This document shows positions 32,522-40,635 of a stretch of DNA of 64,000 nt, piece after piece; position 1 is the first letter of the stretch, and every line of letters starts with the position of its first letter. Source of the stretch: Paenibacillus sp. XY044 (GTDB taxonomy: Bacteria > Bacillota > Bacilli > Paenibacillales > Paenibacillaceae); the NCBI RefSeq assembly GCF_002257645.1, contig NZ_NQMO01000008.1:186001-250000 (forward strand), read 5' to 3'. The notes below the pieces were generated by a model. That model was not told the origin of the DNA. It worked only from the letters and a program-made list of their open reading frames with translations, and did no database searches. The translations under genes and the position numbers were made by a program.

Positions 32522-32732
32522 ACAAATAACATGAAAGGTTTAATTTTATTCCTGAATCTTTTTTAAGGGTTTTAAAGTGCTCTTTAAAGTCCTTTTCTCA
32601 AAATTTCGTAAACTAGCGGAATCTATCATTACTATCGGTAAACTTCGATCTAGTTCATTGTAGATGGTATAACTGCCGTGACCTGTTGTCCAACGCGTTC
32701 ATATGATGGTTTGTCAAAGAAAGGGCGATGAG

Positions 32733-32969
32733 ATGGAAGCCTATTATAGCTGCACGCGATACATGAACCGGAGAGTCCGCATTGTTACAAGAGACGGTTG
32801 TGTTCACGAAGGAAGAATCGTAAGAGTGGATCGTGATAACGTGTACTTGGAGACAGATCGAAGAGACGGACCTGTAACGACCTCCGCTTTCTTCCCCTTC
32901 GGATTCAGGGCACGCAACACCATTTTGACGTTAAGCCTGTTCACGCTGCTCGCGATTGCTCTAATCTAA
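32733..32969 (+). CDS. Small Sm-like protein with C-terminal hydrophobic helix
   Basis: 78 aa, start ATG 32733, about seven bases after AAAGGGCGATG. Residues about 8-45 (YMNRRVRIVTRDGCVHEGRIVRVDRDNVYLET) have the spacing of a small Sm/SH3-like beta barrel. The last 20 residues (NTILTLSLFTLLAIALI) form a hydrophobic helix. Family not recognised. It shares the barrel-like pattern with the 23687 gene. Followed by a terminator. Confidence 0.7.
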   Translation: MEAYYSCTRYMNRRVRIVTRDGCVHEGRIVRVDRDNVYLETDRRDGPVTTSAFFPFGFRARNTILTLSLFTLLAIALI

Positions 32970-32976
32970 TGTGACG

Positions 32977-33004
32977 ATCTCCTCACTACGAGGAGATTTT
33001 TTTG
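32977..33004 (+). terminator. Terminator of the Sm-like gene
   Basis: ATCTCCTC and GAGGAGAT pair across ACTAC and run into seven T residues. Confidence 0.85.
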
Positions 33005-33005
33005 A

Positions 33006-33182
33006 CCCATATAATTTTTCCTTCGGACCAGGACCGTGCTCAATGATTCCAGTTGGCCGGAGCTTGCCGGACCAATCTAGAACAGCAGTAAGCCAGCCAA
33101 ATTCCTCTTTACGATATCCAGTGATAAATACCTCAGCATACGACCAGTTAATAACCTTTTGCCATGCGTCCGACCGGCGACA
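33006..33182 (-). pseudogene. Remnant of an ATP-dependent DNA ligase C-terminus
   Basis: The minus-strand frame reads RRSDAWQKVINWSYAEVFIT, then GYRKEEFGWLTAVLDWSGKL, then RPTGIIEHGPGPKEKLYG. This resembles the OB-fold segment of phage and Bacillus-type ATP-dependent DNA ligases (W.KV..Y.EV.ITGYRK.EFGWL). No adenylation domain (KxDG) is present nearby, and no start codon fits, so it is a fragment. It overlaps the terminator of the convergent gene. Confidence 0.6.
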
Positions 33183-33680
33183 AATGTTTGTTTTATACTT
33201 TATATATGTACACATTACACCATTTGGGAGTGAACATTATGAAAAATACGATTTGATATCGAGCAAGCCGTAAATTCTTTCATATAGAAGAAAGTTATTT
33301 TCATAAAAAGGGATAATGGTGGTAAATTGAGTTTGGTCATCACGCTGTCGAAGCTGGGCGCTTCGATCTGGTCTAATAATGCCGAATGGGGCGGTCAGGG
33401 TCGTGTTTCCTAATTCCGAAGTTTTCATTGTTATTGAAGAAAAGCGGTTAAAGGAGAACATCCTAGTTACAACTAATTTTAATGATGCGGATATTGGCGT
33501 TTATGAGCTAAGAATATACGTTAATGGAAAGTCTGGGAGGATGGGAAAAGGAAGGCTGCATATGAGTCGTTGGATTACATAATTAAATCGGACAGAGTAT
33601 ATGCCAGTTTTCAGTGACTTTTTAAGTGGACCCCAAATGGCCCCCAACTAAGTAAAAATGTATTTGCTGGTGAACAAAAA
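33183..33680. other. Degraded intergenic region
   Basis: No firm gene. A plus-strand frame at 33379-33582 (67 codons, AVRVVFPNSEVFIVIEEKRL) lacks a ribosome-binding site, and the overlapping minus frame is no better. The sequence is AT-rich and looks like decayed coding DNA. Confidence 0.45.
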
Positions 33681-33716
33681 GAAAACCCTTGAAGCATAAG
33701 GCTTCAAGGGTTTTCT
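33681..33716 (-). terminator. Terminator of tRNA-Val
   Basis: GAAAACCCTTGAAGC and GCTTCAAGGGTTTTC form a long stem; on the minus strand it ends in TTTTC. It lies six bases past the tRNA 3' end. A related hairpin accompanies the partial copy at 28672. Confidence 0.75.
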
Positions 33717-33721
33717 ATAGA

Positions 33722-33794
33722 TGATCTGCAGTGGGCTCGAACCACTGACCCCCACCCTGTCAAGATGGTGCTCTCCCAGCTGAGCTAGCAGATC
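33722..33794 (-). tRNA. tRNA-Val (GAC)
   Basis: 73 nt cloverleaf read on the minus strand: acceptor GATCTGC/GCAGATC, D-arm TAGCTCAGCTGGGAGAGC, anticodon loop TTGACAG with anticodon GAC, T-arm with GGTTCGAGCCC. CCA is not encoded. Its 3' part is repeated at 28709-28741. Confidence 0.9.
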
Positions 33795-33814
33795 GTATAA
33801 ATCAGATATCTAAT

Positions 33815-33843
33815 ATATTAACAGTGAAGTAGTTAGCTGTCAA
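33815..33843 (-). promoter_or_regulatory. Promoter of tRNA-Val
   Basis: On the minus strand TTGACA (33843-33838) and TAATAT (33820-33815) are 17 bp apart, about 20 bp before the tRNA. Confidence 0.75.
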
Positions 33844-33955
33844 TCTTTTTTTATTCACGTAAATGGTCTGAACAATTTCTTTGCCGTCCCATGATTAGGA
33901 GCACTTCAATCGGGCGAAAACTAAAGTATATCGATACAGAAGGAGTGTTCGCGGT

Positions 33956-34147
33956 ATGCCGAGTAAAGTGCTCGCGGCAGGGTTGTGCCTGCTGCTTGCC
34001 GGATGCTCCACCGTGGGTGAGCTTTCGGATGCGCGGGAGCCGATCGAGTCTGACTCCACGATGGCTGATTCGCCGATTATGGTGGATGTGTACGGCAAAT
34101 CGGTCAGCGAGGATATGTATTCCAAGGGCCCCATTACGCCGCCCTGA
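33956..34147 (+). CDS. Small lipoprotein, 63 aa
   Basis: Start ATG 33956 after AGAAGGAGTGTTCGC. A short signal peptide leads to the lipobox LLAGC with Cys17 (VLAAGLCLLLAGCSTVGE), so LspA-dependent lipidation and outer-face anchoring are predicted. The mature part is small and acidic with no known domain. Monocistronic with a strong terminator. Confidence 0.8.
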   Translation: MPSKVLAAGLCLLLAGCSTVGELSDAREPIESDSTMADSPIMVDVYGKSVSEDMYSKGPITPP

Positions 34148-34154
34148 TTCCCCT

Positions 34155-34201
34155 AAAAAACATAGGGCCCGTGCTCCGACTGCACTGGCCCTATGTTTTT
34201 A
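34155..34201. terminator. Bidirectional terminator
   Basis: AAAAACATAGGGCC and GGCCCTATGTTTTT pair with a 17-base loop. The T-run is present on both strands, serving the lipoprotein gene and the convergent 42-aa gene. Confidence 0.8.
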
Positions 34202-34327
34202 TTCATCATCCCATTTGCGCGAGTATCCTTTTTGGATGACATAAATGAATGAATAGATCAAGATGGCCGATAGAATGACGATCAGCGCGATGGTCATGCC
34301 CATAACAATCCATGGTCTCCCTTCCAT
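34199..34327 (-). CDS. Single-pass membrane miniprotein, 42 aa
   Basis: Read from ATG 34327 to TAA 34199 on the minus strand. It begins MEGRPWIVMGMTIALIVILS, continues with a hydrophobic segment (AILIYSFIYVIQ), and ends KKG-type basic residues and WDDE. One membrane helix with a charged C-terminus. The ribosome-binding site (GAGAG) is weak. Family not recognised. Confidence 0.6.
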   Translation of the reverse strand: MEGRPWIVMGMTIALIVILSAILIYSFIYVIQKGYSRKWDDE

Positions 34328-34423
34328 AGAGCTCTCATGAGTCAACTATACAGGAAAATCATTTTTTTGTATAATGATTCAGCTATGTCTTTTATCATGA
34401 TCGCGTGAAAGAGAGGGTAACCG

Positions 34424-34867
34424 ATGCCTGCAGAAATAGTATACGTGACGACCCCCGAGCTGCTGAAGCATGCGCTGGACATCCGCCAGGAGGTATTCGT
34501 CAAAGAACAAAACGTACCCGCCGATCTGGAGATCGACGAATACGATGTGATCAGCGAGAATGTTCATCATATTCTCATTCAGGACAAGGATCAGTATGTG
34601 GCCACCGGCCGGATCATTTTTTATAACAGCGACACCGCGAAGATGCAGAGAATCGCCGTTCGCCTCGAGCTTCGCAGCCATGGGTTTGGCCGCATCCTGC
34701 TGATGGCAATGGAAGAGCGGGCGAGGGAACTCGGGCTGGCCTATTCCATTTTGGACGCGCAGTGCCAGGCTGAACAGTTCTATGCCAAACAGGGCTACGA
34801 GGTTATTTCCAAGGAGCCGTTCGATGACGCCGGCATCCCGCATGTCCGCATGAAGAAAACGCTGTAG
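34424..34867 (+). CDS. GNAT-family N-acetyltransferase
   Basis: 147 aa. The N-terminal IRQEVFVKEQNVPADLEIDEYD block and the acetyl-CoA pyrophosphate loop (RLELRSHGFGRILLMAMEE, with the modified Q/RxxGxG/A turn) fit the ElaA-type subgroup of GNATs. YAKQGYEVISKEPFDDAGIPHVRM is the usual C-terminal block. Substrate unknown. Start ATG 34424 follows AGAGAGGGTAACCG; a TATAAT -10 lies at about 34370. Confidence 0.9.
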   Translation: MPAEIVYVTTPELLKHALDIRQEVFVKEQNVPADLEIDEYDVISENVHHILIQDKDQYVATGRIIFYNSDTAKMQRIAVRLELRSHGFGRILLMAMEERARELGLAYSILDAQCQAEQFYAKQGYEVISKEPFDDAGIPHVRMKKTL

Positions 34868-34955
34868 GCTTCATTTTCGCATAAATCCCTGTTTCTAGGG
34901 AATGGTATCCATATGTCACCTTGGTGTATCATCACAACTTAAGGAGTGGATATCG

Positions 34956-35195
34956 ATGGGAAACCCGGGAAGGGAACAATTTATCGCAGTGCAAAAGAAC
35001 GGTGACGGCGACTTAACGGCTTTTCAAACGTCGTCGGGCCGGGTGCTTGATTACGAGCAGGCGCTGCAGGAAGTGAAGGCTGGCGCTATTGCGGGCGTAA
35101 ACGTCTTTAAAGGCCGTGACGGGGAGATGTACATCCGCGGGGACGCCGACGGCGATCCATCGAATAATCTCGATAATCTGCCGATCTTCGAATAA
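34956..35195 (+). CDS. DUF3892 protein
   Basis: 79 aa. FIAVQKNGDGDLTAFQTSSGRVLDYEQALQEVKAGAIAGVNVFKGRDGEMYIRGDADGDPSNNLDNLP is the DUF3892 pattern, an alpha/beta domain of unknown function common in Bacilli. ATG 34956 has AAGGAGTGG upstream and is preferred to the frame's earlier start at 34902. Followed by a strong terminator. Confidence 0.85.
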   Translation: MGNPGREQFIAVQKNGDGDLTAFQTSSGRVLDYEQALQEVKAGAIAGVNVFKGRDGEMYIRGDADGDPSNNLDNLPIFE

Positions 35196-35221
35196 GAGGC
35201 GCGCTTGGTGTTTTCATAATA

Positions 35222-35276
35222 AACAGCCGGCTGCAGTAAAGTTTATTCTTTCTGCAGCCGGCTGTTTTCTTTTTTT
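35222..35276 (+). terminator. Terminator of the DUF3892 gene
   Basis: AACAGCCGGCTGCAG and CTGCAGCCGGCTGTT form a 15-bp perfect stem with a loop of about 18 bases, followed by TTCTTTTTTT. Confidence 0.85.
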
Positions 35277-35303
35277 GCTTATGTTCGGATTCATCCGCAA
35301 GGG

Positions 35304-36041
35304 CTATAGCGAATATACCTGTCCTTGCTCCAGGAAGGACATTTCTCCGGTTTTTCCTACAAATTCGTCTTTGTTATCGGCATAGTGCATCAAGCGGGTC
35401 ATGCGCCGGACAGGCTCCGGCAGCGAGAGCAGCTCGCTGAGCGTCGTATGCACCTCTCCCGGCCCTTCCAGCTGGCACTCATGGAAGATCGTATCACAGC
35501 CGCGATCCCGCACGAGCTTGTCCAGCAGCCTGGGGTCGAACGTCATGTCCGCGCTGTAGAAAATCCGGCCGTTAATATAGAGGGAGAAACTGTCCTTGCC
35601 CGGAATGTGGCGGTTCGGTATCAGCTCCAGCTCGATATGCTCCGACAAGCGGCAGGGAACCCCCGGCTGAAGCGTATGTACGTCAAAGGCGTCCTCAAGG
35701 CAGGTGATCTCGCCGGGCTGGGACAGACCGCCTTTGAGTGTGTGCTCCCACAGCACCTCACGCAAAGACTCCGCGATATAAAGCTTCATTTTGCGGTGAA
35801 ACGCATATTTCATTTGGAAGGCAAGCTCCTCCAGACCGCCGACATGATCGCCATGGATATGGGTGATTAGCACGGCATCCAAGTCGTTAAACGTTTTGCC
35901 CAGTTGGTGAAGGGCGAGGGGCGCCGTAATTCCGCAGTCGATCAGCAAGGTGAAAGACCCGTCCCCGAGCAGAGCATTATTGTTGAAATACTTTTTGGCA
36001 AAGGCGCTGCCTGTCCCCAGCATTTGAAGCTGCAAGCTCAT
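35304..36041 (-). CDS. MBL-fold metal-dependent hydrolase
   Basis: 245 aa. The metallo-beta-lactamase motif THIHGDHVGGLEE supplies His61, His63, Asp65 and His66. The N-terminal MLGTGSAFAKKYFNNNALL resembles RNase Z-like and phosphodiesterase-like MBL proteins. YSADMTF supplies a metal-bridging Asp and FHECQLEG a further Glu/Cys. Substrate unknown. Start ATG 36041 has AGGAGGATAAACCG upstream. Confidence 0.85.
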   Translation of the reverse strand: MSLQLQMLGTGSAFAKKYFNNNALLGDGSFTLLIDCGITAPLALHQLGKTFNDLDAVLITHIHGDHVGGLEELAFQMKYAFHRKMKLYIAESLREVLWEHTLKGGLSQPGEITCLEDAFDVHTLQPGVPCRLSEHIELELIPNRHIPGKDSFSLYINGRIFYSADMTFDPRLLDKLVRDRGCDTIFHECQLEGPGEVHTTLSELLSLPEPVRRMTRLMHYADNKDEFVGKTGEMSFLEQGQVYSL

Positions 36042-36172
36042 CGGTTTATCCTCCTGTGAAAACCGGCACGCCGAGCATGCCGTTCGTTTTTTCTTCTTTC
36101 ATTATACACCACAGTTCCCAATTTCCATCTACCCCCATAGTATGCTGTAAACGCGCGAAATGGGGTTTTGTC

Positions 36173-36361
36173 ATGGCGAAGGGAAAAAGCAAAAAACCGG
36201 CACCCAAAGGAGAAAAGGTCATCCGCGGCATGAGGCTCGTTACCTCCGACGTATGTGAGGCCTGTAAAACACCCTGTGCCCGGGGAATGGCGTATGCTGC
36301 ACGGATGAGAGTACCGGGTGCGGTCGGCAAAGGGGTGCCCTGCATTTTAACCAAGAAATAA
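36173..36361 (+). CDS. Small basic cysteine protein, 62 aa
   Basis: Start ATG 36173. A Lys-rich N-terminus (MAKGKSKKPAPKGEKV) precedes DVCEACKTPCARGMAYAARM, with CxxCxxxC spacing, then a fourth Cys near the C-terminus (GVPCILTKK). Possible zinc or nucleic-acid binding; this is inference only. No clear Shine-Dalgarno apart from ATGGGG. Followed by a terminator at 36400-36427. Confidence 0.65.
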   Translation: MAKGKSKKPAPKGEKVIRGMRLVTSDVCEACKTPCARGMAYAARMRVPGAVGKGVPCILTKK

Positions 36362-36399
36362 TGACCGAAACAAGGAACTGATTTATGAATCGAGCCCGA

Positions 36400-36427
36400 G
36401 TCCCACCATGTGGGGCTTTTTTTTGCA
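36400..36427 (+). terminator. Terminator of the 62-aa gene
   Basis: AGTCCCAC and GTGGGGCT pair across CAT, with one G-T pair, followed by eight T residues. Confidence 0.7.
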
Positions 36428-36547
36428 CTCCTGGAATAGATTTCCATTGCCTTGGGGAAAAAATGTGAGTTTTGCCCGCGTTGACAGCGCAACTTGCGTT
36501 TGTACTTTTCGTATATACATACAACATCACGATGGAAATGGAGGGAA

Positions 36548-37108
36548 ATGAAGAAGATGAATTGGAAGAAAGTCATGGTATGCGTGTTCGCCTTTTCCCT
36601 GATGGGAGGCTCGGTGTTTGCGGATTCAATTACCCAGAAGGTCAGAGTGTGGATGAACGGCAAAGAAATCCAGGACGGCGGTTATATTATCGACGGTAAA
36701 ACCTATGTCCCCATCCGGGAGTTTGACGGGGTTGTAAAATTTAATTCAGATACGAACAAGGTTGAATTCATTAAGCCAAACGTACATATATTTCTGTTTA
36801 ATGGAGATACCGTTTTCGGCAATGTCAATAAAGGAAAACTCAAGTTCAACGTATTCTGCCAGGTGGACAGTCTATCGGACGATGTGGCGAGCGTAAAAGT
36901 GGCCATTACGGACCCTTCGGGGAAGGTCAAGGATATCCAGTCCCAGGACGTGAGCGGCAGCCAGAAGGATAATTTCTGGTTCCGTACCTACGATTTTACG
37001 TATGATTTCAGCAGTGCAGGCAAATATAAAGTGGGGTTCTATATTAAAGCCACCAAGAGCAGCGATTACGTCCTCGTGTCGCAAAAAGTGATTACCGCGC
37101 TGAACTGA
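36548..37108 (+). CDS. Secreted protein with copper-amine-oxidase N-terminal-like domain
   Basis: 186 aa from ATG 36548 (ATG 36557 is an alternative with better spacing from GGAGGG). A signal peptide is clear (WKKVMVCVFAFSLMGGSVFADS). VRVWMNGKEIQDGGYIIDGKTYVPIREFDGVVKFNSDTNKVEF is the stalk module often called copper amine oxidase N-terminal domain, here without the oxidase. A beta-rich second part (SDDVASVKVAITDPSGKVKD) may be an Ig-like fold. Exported, probably wall-associated. Promoter-like TTGACA lies at 36481. Confidence 0.75.
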   Translation: MKKMNWKKVMVCVFAFSLMGGSVFADSITQKVRVWMNGKEIQDGGYIIDGKTYVPIREFDGVVKFNSDTNKVEFIKPNVHIFLFNGDTVFGNVNKGKLKFNVFCQVDSLSDDVASVKVAITDPSGKVKDIQSQDVSGSQKDNFWFRTYDFTYDFSSAGKYKVGFYIKATKSSDYVLVSQKVITALN

Positions 37109-37201
37109 TTTCAAGCGGGAGGATAAATTGACCAGATCATGCGGACGTGATACGATACGGTGGTATGATCCATTCCAACCATAAGTGAGGTTTTTGTAAA
37201 A

Positions 37202-37519
37202 ATGAGCGATCACAAGCATGAACACGGTGAAGCCTGCAATCATGATCATGACCATGATCACGAGCATGAGGAATTTGTTCTGACGCTGACAGACGAGAAC
37301 GGCAAAGACGTGGAAATGGTTCTTGTCGAAACATTCGATGTGGGCGAGAACGTCTATGCACTGCTGCTGGAACGTGAAAATCCTGAAGCGGACGGCATCA
37401 TCCTTCGCGTCGAGGAAGAAGACGAAGAAATGATGCTTTACAATATTGAAGACGAAGAAGAATGGAACAAGGTGGAAGCCGCTTATAACGAGCTGGTTGC
37501 CCAGTTGGACCAAGAGTAA
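37202..37519 (+). CDS. DUF1292 protein with His-rich N-terminus
   Basis: 105 aa. The first 24 residues (MSDHKHEHGEACNHDHDHDHE) are packed with His and Asp, a potential metal-binding tract. The rest is a typical DUF1292 domain (FVLTLTDENGKDVEMVLVETFDVGENVYALLLE ... EEWNKVEAAYNELV). Family function unknown. Followed by a strong terminator. Confidence 0.88.
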   Translation: MSDHKHEHGEACNHDHDHDHEHEEFVLTLTDENGKDVEMVLVETFDVGENVYALLLERENPEADGIILRVEEEDEEMMLYNIEDEEEWNKVEAAYNELVAQLDQE

Positions 37520-37547
37520 TCCGTCAAGGCGAAAGCCCTAAGCAAGA

Positions 37548-37588
37548 AACCCCCGAACCGCAGCGAAGCGGCATCGGGGGTTTTTTTG
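37548..37588 (+). terminator. Terminator of the DUF1292 gene
   Basis: AAACCCCCGA and TCGGGGGTTT pair around an inner CCGC...GCGG hairpin and run into TTTTTT. Confidence 0.8.
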
Positions 37589-37614
37589 GTGCAGGCGGCA
37601 AGCAGCCGCACGTA

Positions 37615-39102
37615 TTAGAAAATCGGATCGGTTTCCACAATGACCTTGACGTTTTGGATATACCGGTCTTCCGGTCCTTTTACCGGCAGCCCGACGTCCA
37701 CATGGTCGACGATGTAGTCGATATTATCCTGAGAGATGACCTCGCCCGGAAGAAGAATGGGGATGCCCGGCGGATACACATAAATGAACTCGGCAATGAT
37801 GCGTCCGGCCGATTCCTTGAACGGAATGACTTCCGTATCCCCGTAAAAGGCGTCTCTCGGAATGAGGGACAGCTGCGGAATTTCCGGAATTTTAACGACG
37901 AGCTCGTTGGCCGTGTTTACATTATAGTAGGTCTGCGCCAGCTCGCGGAGCGCGTTCACCAGGATGGAGATGGTCTCCTCGTTGTCGCCCGGCGTAATAA
38001 GGCACAGGATGTTGTACATGTCGCTGAGCTCCACTTCGATATTATACTTCTCGCGGAGCCAGTTTTCGGTCTCGTAACCGGTGATGCCCAGGTGACGGAC
38101 ATGGATGGTCAGCTTGGTCGGATCATAATCGTAAGTCGCTTCCCCGCCAAGGATTTCCTTGCCGAAGCAGTAGAGACCTTCGATTTCGTTGATTTGCTTC
38201 CGGGCGGACTGCGCCATGTCGATGGCGCTTTGGGCCATGGCATATCCGTTCAGCGCCAGGTTCCGTCTGGAAGTATCCAGCGAGGCGAGCAAAATATACG
38301 AAGTTGACGTCGTGGTCAGCATACTGATGATCGTCTGCACGCGCTGCGGATTGACATAGCCGTTCTTCGTGTTCAGGTTCAGCACGGAGCTCTGCGTCAT
38401 GGAGCCGCCCAGCTTATGCACGCTCGTCGCGGCCATATCCGCTCCGGCATCCATGGCCGACATCGGCAGCTCCGGATGGAAATGGGTCAGTACGCCGTGG
38501 GCTTCGTCCACGAGGACGGGCACATGCCGGCTGTGGGCGAGGTCCACGATTTCCTTCAGATTGGCGGAGACACCGAAGTACGTCGGATTAATGACGAGAA
38601 CCGCTTTGGCATCCGGATGACGGTCCAGGGCGCGCTGCACGGAGCGCACGGTAATGCCGTGGTCGATCCCCAAATTCTCATCGCGTGCCGGCGAGACGAA
38701 GACGGGCTTGGCGCCGGAAAAAATAATCGCGGACATGATCGACTTATGTACGTTCCGGGGAACGATGATTTTGTCGCCGGGAGAGCACATCGTCAGAATC
38801 ATGGTCATGATCGCGCCGCTGGTTCCCTGTACGCTGAAATACGTGTAATCGGCGCCGAAGGCGTCCGCGGCCAGCGTCTGGGCTTCCTCGATGACGCCGG
38901 TCGGCTGGTGAAGGTCGTCCAACGGGGCAATATTGATCAGATCTATAGAGAGGGCGTTATCGCCGATAAATTCTCTGAATTCGGTATCGGTCCCCATTCC
39001 CTTTTTGTGGCCGGGAATATGGAACTGAACGGGATTTTTTGCCGCGTGCTGTCTGAGTGCTGTAAATAAAGGGGTACGGCTATGGTCCATGTATGCTGTC
39101 AC
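37615..39102 (-). CDS. Orn/Lys/Arg decarboxylase family protein (arginine decarboxylase-like)
   Basis: 495 aa PLP enzyme of fold type I, short Bacillus type lacking the N-terminal receiver domain. FHIPGHKKG (28-36), FSVQGTSGAIMTM, VLVINPTYFGV and DEAHGVLTHF lead to the PLP lysine Lys230 in ATSVHKLGGSMTQ. The C-terminal domain from about 380 is present. Related to Bacillus SpeA and YaaO; substrate (arginine or lysine) cannot be decided here. Start ATG 39102 lies upstream of a region with no close partner gene. Confidence 0.9.
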   Translation of the reverse strand: MTAYMDHSRTPLFTALRQHAAKNPVQFHIPGHKKGMGTDTEFREFIGDNALSIDLINIAPLDDLHQPTGVIEEAQTLAADAFGADYTYFSVQGTSGAIMTMILTMCSPGDKIIVPRNVHKSIMSAIIFSGAKPVFVSPARDENLGIDHGITVRSVQRALDRHPDAKAVLVINPTYFGVSANLKEIVDLAHSRHVPVLVDEAHGVLTHFHPELPMSAMDAGADMAATSVHKLGGSMTQSSVLNLNTKNGYVNPQRVQTIISMLTTTSTSYILLASLDTSRRNLALNGYAMAQSAIDMAQSARKQINEIEGLYCFGKEILGGEATYDYDPTKLTIHVRHLGITGYETENWLREKYNIEVELSDMYNILCLITPGDNEETISILVNALRELAQTYYNVNTANELVVKIPEIPQLSLIPRDAFYGDTEVIPFKESAGRIIAEFIYVYPPGIPILLPGEVISQDNIDYIVDHVDVGLPVKGPEDRYIQNVKVIVETDPIF

Positions 39103-39271
39103 AACCTTTCATCTGTTAAAATTACAAAGCTCAGTATAGCAAATCGGGGGGCGAATGCAAGCAGCTTTTTAACCCTGTGAAAATCTCACCCCCATATGGG
39201 GTACACTATTAGTATAGACCATACTGTTGGAAGGATTCGCCCCATACCAAAATAGGGAAGTGGTGAAACGC

Positions 39272-40555
39272 GTGTCGCAAATGACGGGAGCGGCGGCAGC
39301 CCGCCGGCTGATTTCGCCTTTTTTCATCGGGCTGCTTACAATTCTATTTCTTGTGGAGTTTATGAAAGGGTCGCTTCTGGTGGCCATTTTACCGGTTTAT
39401 ATGAAAAATTCGCTCGGTCTTGGCGCCCATACGATCGGTCTCGCCTTTTCGCTTCAATATATCGGGGATAATCTGTTCCGGAGCCCGGCGGGCTGGATCG
39501 CTGAACGGCTGGGGTACCGCAGAACGCTGACAGGGGCGCTGGCGTTGACTATCATCGCGGTCGGGATGATTGCCTTCTCCTCCGGCGCGGGCTGGCTGTC
39601 GCTGGCCTGCTTTATTCTTGGGGTCGGCACCTCGCCGCTGTGGCCCTGCGCCATGACCGGGACCACGGCCATTTCAGGTCCGAGGGGCAGCAGCGGACAG
39701 ATGATCGGCATGCTCGAAATCGCTTCGCTTGGCGGAACCGGCTCAGGACCGGTCATTATGAACTTTTTGATGGACCGTACGAATAGAAACTATCAGACGT
39801 TATTTTTCATACTTATCGGCTGCTGCATCATCGTGGTTCTGGTTGCGCTGCTCCTCCCGGGAAGGGTTAAGGCTGTCGGGCAGGGTACGGCAGGAAGGGC
39901 GGAGGGCCAGAGCGGAATCTTTCCCCAGCTGCTGGGCAAAGTGAAGCATCTATTCGCCAGCATCCGGAAGACGCTGTACGAAATCAGGCATAACCTGAAG
40001 GTTAGCTGGATGGTATTTCCGGCGCTTTTTCTTCAATCCTTCGTCATCGGACTGCTGAGCCCGGTGATCACGCTGTACGTTCAGAATGAGCTGCACTTTT
40101 CGCCGAATTTGTACAGCATGCTGCTGATCGCAGGCGGGGGCATTACGGTGCTGGCGATTATTCCGTGCGGGAAGCTGGTCGACCGGTTCGGAACCACCCC
40201 CTTTTTAAATGCCGGGTTTCTGCTGGCCGCGGTTTCCCTCTGCATTTTCTCGGCGGCGCGTTCGCTTCCGGTCGTGTTCGCCATCGTAGGCGTGGTCGGC
40301 ATCAGCTACGCCATGATCCTGCCGGCCTGGAATACCTTCGTGTCGACCCATGTGCCGAAGGGCGAGCGGGGAGCGGTTTGGGGTTTCTTCCTCACGCTCC
40401 AAGGCTCGGGCATGGTTGTCGGGCCGATCGTCTCGGGGCAGCTGTGGGACCGGCTCGGCCACTCGGTGCCTTTTGTCGCCAGCAGCATCGTCATGGCCCT
40501 GCTGTTTGTGATTCACCTCGTTTTGTCGCGCAAGAAGCGGGCCGAGGAGCTGTGA
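39272..40555 (+). CDS. MFS transporter
   Basis: 427 aa from GTG 39272 (GGGAAGTGG upstream); TTG 39227 would add 15 residues. Twelve hydrophobic segments, with the cytoplasmic loop WIAERLGYRR (motif A-like) after helix 2 and GKLVDRFGTTP after helix 8. A large loop at about 205-245 splits the halves. Drug efflux or sugar transport are both possible; substrate not evident. Followed by a terminator near 40561-40612. Confidence 0.85.
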   Translation: MSQMTGAAAARRLISPFFIGLLTILFLVEFMKGSLLVAILPVYMKNSLGLGAHTIGLAFSLQYIGDNLFRSPAGWIAERLGYRRTLTGALALTIIAVGMIAFSSGAGWLSLACFILGVGTSPLWPCAMTGTTAISGPRGSSGQMIGMLEIASLGGTGSGPVIMNFLMDRTNRNYQTLFFILIGCCIIVVLVALLLPGRVKAVGQGTAGRAEGQSGIFPQLLGKVKHLFASIRKTLYEIRHNLKVSWMVFPALFLQSFVIGLLSPVITLYVQNELHFSPNLYSMLLIAGGGITVLAIIPCGKLVDRFGTTPFLNAGFLLAAVSLCIFSAARSLPVVFAIVGVVGISYAMILPAWNTFVSTHVPKGERGAVWGFFLTLQGSGMVVGPIVSGQLWDRLGHSVPFVASSIVMALLFVIHLVLSRKKRAEEL

Positions 40556-40560
40556 CAAAC

Positions 40561-40612
40561 AAAAAGGATAGAGCGTCAGCGCACATGCGTGCCGGCTGCT
40601 CTATCCTTTTAT
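40561..40612 (+). terminator. Terminator of the MFS gene
   Basis: AAAAAGGATAGAGC and GCTCTATCCTTTT pair with an imperfect inner stem (GCACATGCGTGC), followed by ATG. Confidence 0.75.
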
Positions 40613-40635
40613 GTTGTCTGTACCGGGGGCGGCGA

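Noticed and set aside
33379..33582. Plus-strand 67-codon frame near the tRNA-Val repeat
   Set aside because: No ribosome-binding site; the overlapping minus frame is equally good, so neither is supported.
28672..33794. Intact prophage
   Set aside because: No integrase, terminase, capsid or lysis genes; only fragments, so at most a decayed element.
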